From positions 310,001-374,000 of the forward strand of contig NZ_JAHDTF010000004.1 in assembly GCF_018531465.1 (NCBI RefSeq): DNA of 64,000 nucleotides, given 5' to 3'. Positions 63,327-64,000 of the stretch are shown piece by piece. Position 1 is the stretch's first letter, and each line of letters starts with the position of its first letter. Below the pieces are notes generated by a model. It had not been told where the DNA came from. It saw only the letters and a program-made list of their open reading frames with translations, and did not search any database. Source of the stretch: Sphaerisporangium fuscum (GTDB lineage: Bacteria; Actinomycetota; Actinomycetes; Streptosporangiales; Streptosporangiaceae). The translations under genes were made by a program, and so were the position numbers.

Positions 63327-63440
63327 CGTCATGTCCGGCCCCTTTCACTGCCCGGCCCACACGCTTGTCGCGGTTTAAACCTGATACGCATGTGACTATC
63401 GCCACAAAGTGGGGCAAAACGGAATCGTGGTGCTCGGCTG

Positions 63441-63485
63441 CCGTGTTCGTCCTTCGGTAAATCGCCTATGGAAGGACGAACGTGG
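63441..63485 (+). promoter_or_regulatory. hairpin hiding the MFS gene's ribosome binding site and start
   Basis: GTTCGTCCTTC (63445-63455) pairs perfectly with GAAGGACGAAC (63471-63481). The pairing extends four more bases (two wobbles) through the GTG start at 63482. The ribosome binding site GAAGGA is wholly inside the stem, so translation would need melting or a factor. It could also be an operator dyad. Confidence 0.6.
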
Positions 63486-64000
63486 CAGTGCCTACGGCCC
63501 TGCGCTCTCTGCGCCATCGCAACTACCGGCTGTGGGCCGTCGCGGACTTCGTCTCCGTCACCGGCACGTGGGCCCAGGTCCTCGGCGTGAACTGGTTGAT
63601 CCTCTCGATCACCGGGTCGGCCACGAGCGTGGGCGTCAGCCTCGTCCTGCAGGCGCTGCCGACGCTGTTCCTGGGCCTGTGGGGCGGATCCCTGGCCGAC
63701 CGGCTCCCCTCGAGGCCCGTCGTGCTCACCGCCCAGGTCGCCCAGGCGGTCCTCGCCGCGGTCCTCGCTGTGATCACGATGGGCGGCGAGCCCGGATCGG
63801 TGATCCCGATCTACACGATCATGGCCGTCTCCGGCGTGGTCAACGCGGTCACCGGGCCCGCGCTCGGCCGGTTCGGCGCGGAGGTCGTGCCGCCGGAGGA
63901 CCTCCCCAACGCCATGGCGCTCGGATCGGTCATCAGCTCCGGCGCCCGCATCCTCGGCATGAGCCTCGCCGGCGCACTCCTGCCGCTGACCGGCACGGCG
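63482..64000 (+). CDS. MFS transporter, partial (runs off the window)
   Basis: The first 173 codons of a major facilitator (LRSLRHRNYRLWAVADFVSV, then TGTWAQVLGVNWLILSITG, LQALPTLFLGLWGGSLADR). The style fits the MFS_3/DHA3 type, often exporters. GTG 63482 lies in a hairpin with its ribosome binding site. The protein continues past 64000. Confidence 0.88.
   Translation, partial: MAVPTALRSLRHRNYRLWAVADFVSVTGTWAQVLGVNWLILSITGSATSVGVSLVLQALPTLFLGLWGGSLADRLPSRPVVLTAQVAQAVLAAVLAVITMGGEPGSVIPIYTIMAVSGVVNAVTGPALGRFGAEVVPPEDLPNAMALGSVISSGARILGMSLAGALLPLTGTA

Overview
The window is a stretch of very GC-rich chromosome from a filamentous-type actinobacterium. The conserved block rsmD-coaD-yceD-rpmF-rnc-mutM-acyP-smc-ftsY, many GTG and TTG starts, DtxR/IdeR-type iron boxes, ECF sigma factors of actinobacterial types and a c-di-AMP riboswitch in front of a secreted wall-type protein all point that way. 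Protein style (Cds1-type enzyme, DUF6289-like peptides, LacI and TetR richness) suggests Streptosporangiales, for example the Nonomuraea/Microbispora/Streptosporangium group. The order is an inference and was not checked against any database.

Layout. Positions 250-9934 hold a collinear housekeeping block for rRNA methylation, CoA synthesis, ribosomal protein L32, RNase III, DNA repair, chromosome condensation and the SRP receptor. Positions 9968-19078 are accessory: a FAD monooxygenase with its divergent TetR, a membrane Ser/Thr kinase, a FecBCDE-type ferric-siderophore importer under interleaved iron boxes, and a cysteine desulfhydrase. Positions 19366-29169 hold a SigR-like sigma factor with no adjacent anti-sigma, an EamA exporter with a divergent XRE-cupin regulator, a polysaccharide deacetylase lipoprotein, typA, ackA and an aldehyde dehydrogenase.

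Positions 29471-48446 are mainly small regulator-target pairs: GH1 glucosidase/TetR, aldo-keto reductase/MerR, ArsR-type regulator/MFS, AraC, and an ECF41 sigma factor paired with an AhpD-like protein. They also hold an ABC exporter with a small upstream ORF, a pentapeptide-repeat protein and a sugar ABC importer. Positions 48973-59622 hold two tandem secreted Cys-containing peptides, a LacI regulator whose operator core recurs in front of the sugar importer, two damaged genes (a frameshifted membrane protein and a histidine kinase reduced to its membrane part), the surviving response regulator, an aldehyde dehydrogenase with a CynX-type transporter, a glycerophosphodiesterase, and an amidohydrolase plus cysteine dioxygenase operon. 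That operon diverges from a second LacI gene across three tandem operators. Positions 59664-64000 hold a holin-like membrane protein, an oxidoreductase remnant, an OsmC protein, a c-di-AMP (ydaO-type) riboswitch with its secreted target, tRNA-Lys(CUU), and the start of an MFS transporter whose ribosome binding site and start codon lie in a hairpin.

No insertion sequence, prophage, CRISPR array or rRNA was seen. The most interesting signals are regulatory: the LacI triple operator, the shared LacI palindrome 12 kb apart, leaderless divergent MerR promoters, the ECF41 promoter, the riboswitch, and an internal kinase deletion that brings kinase membrane segments into frame with a response regulator. 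All operator and promoter calls come from reading the sequence and are untested.
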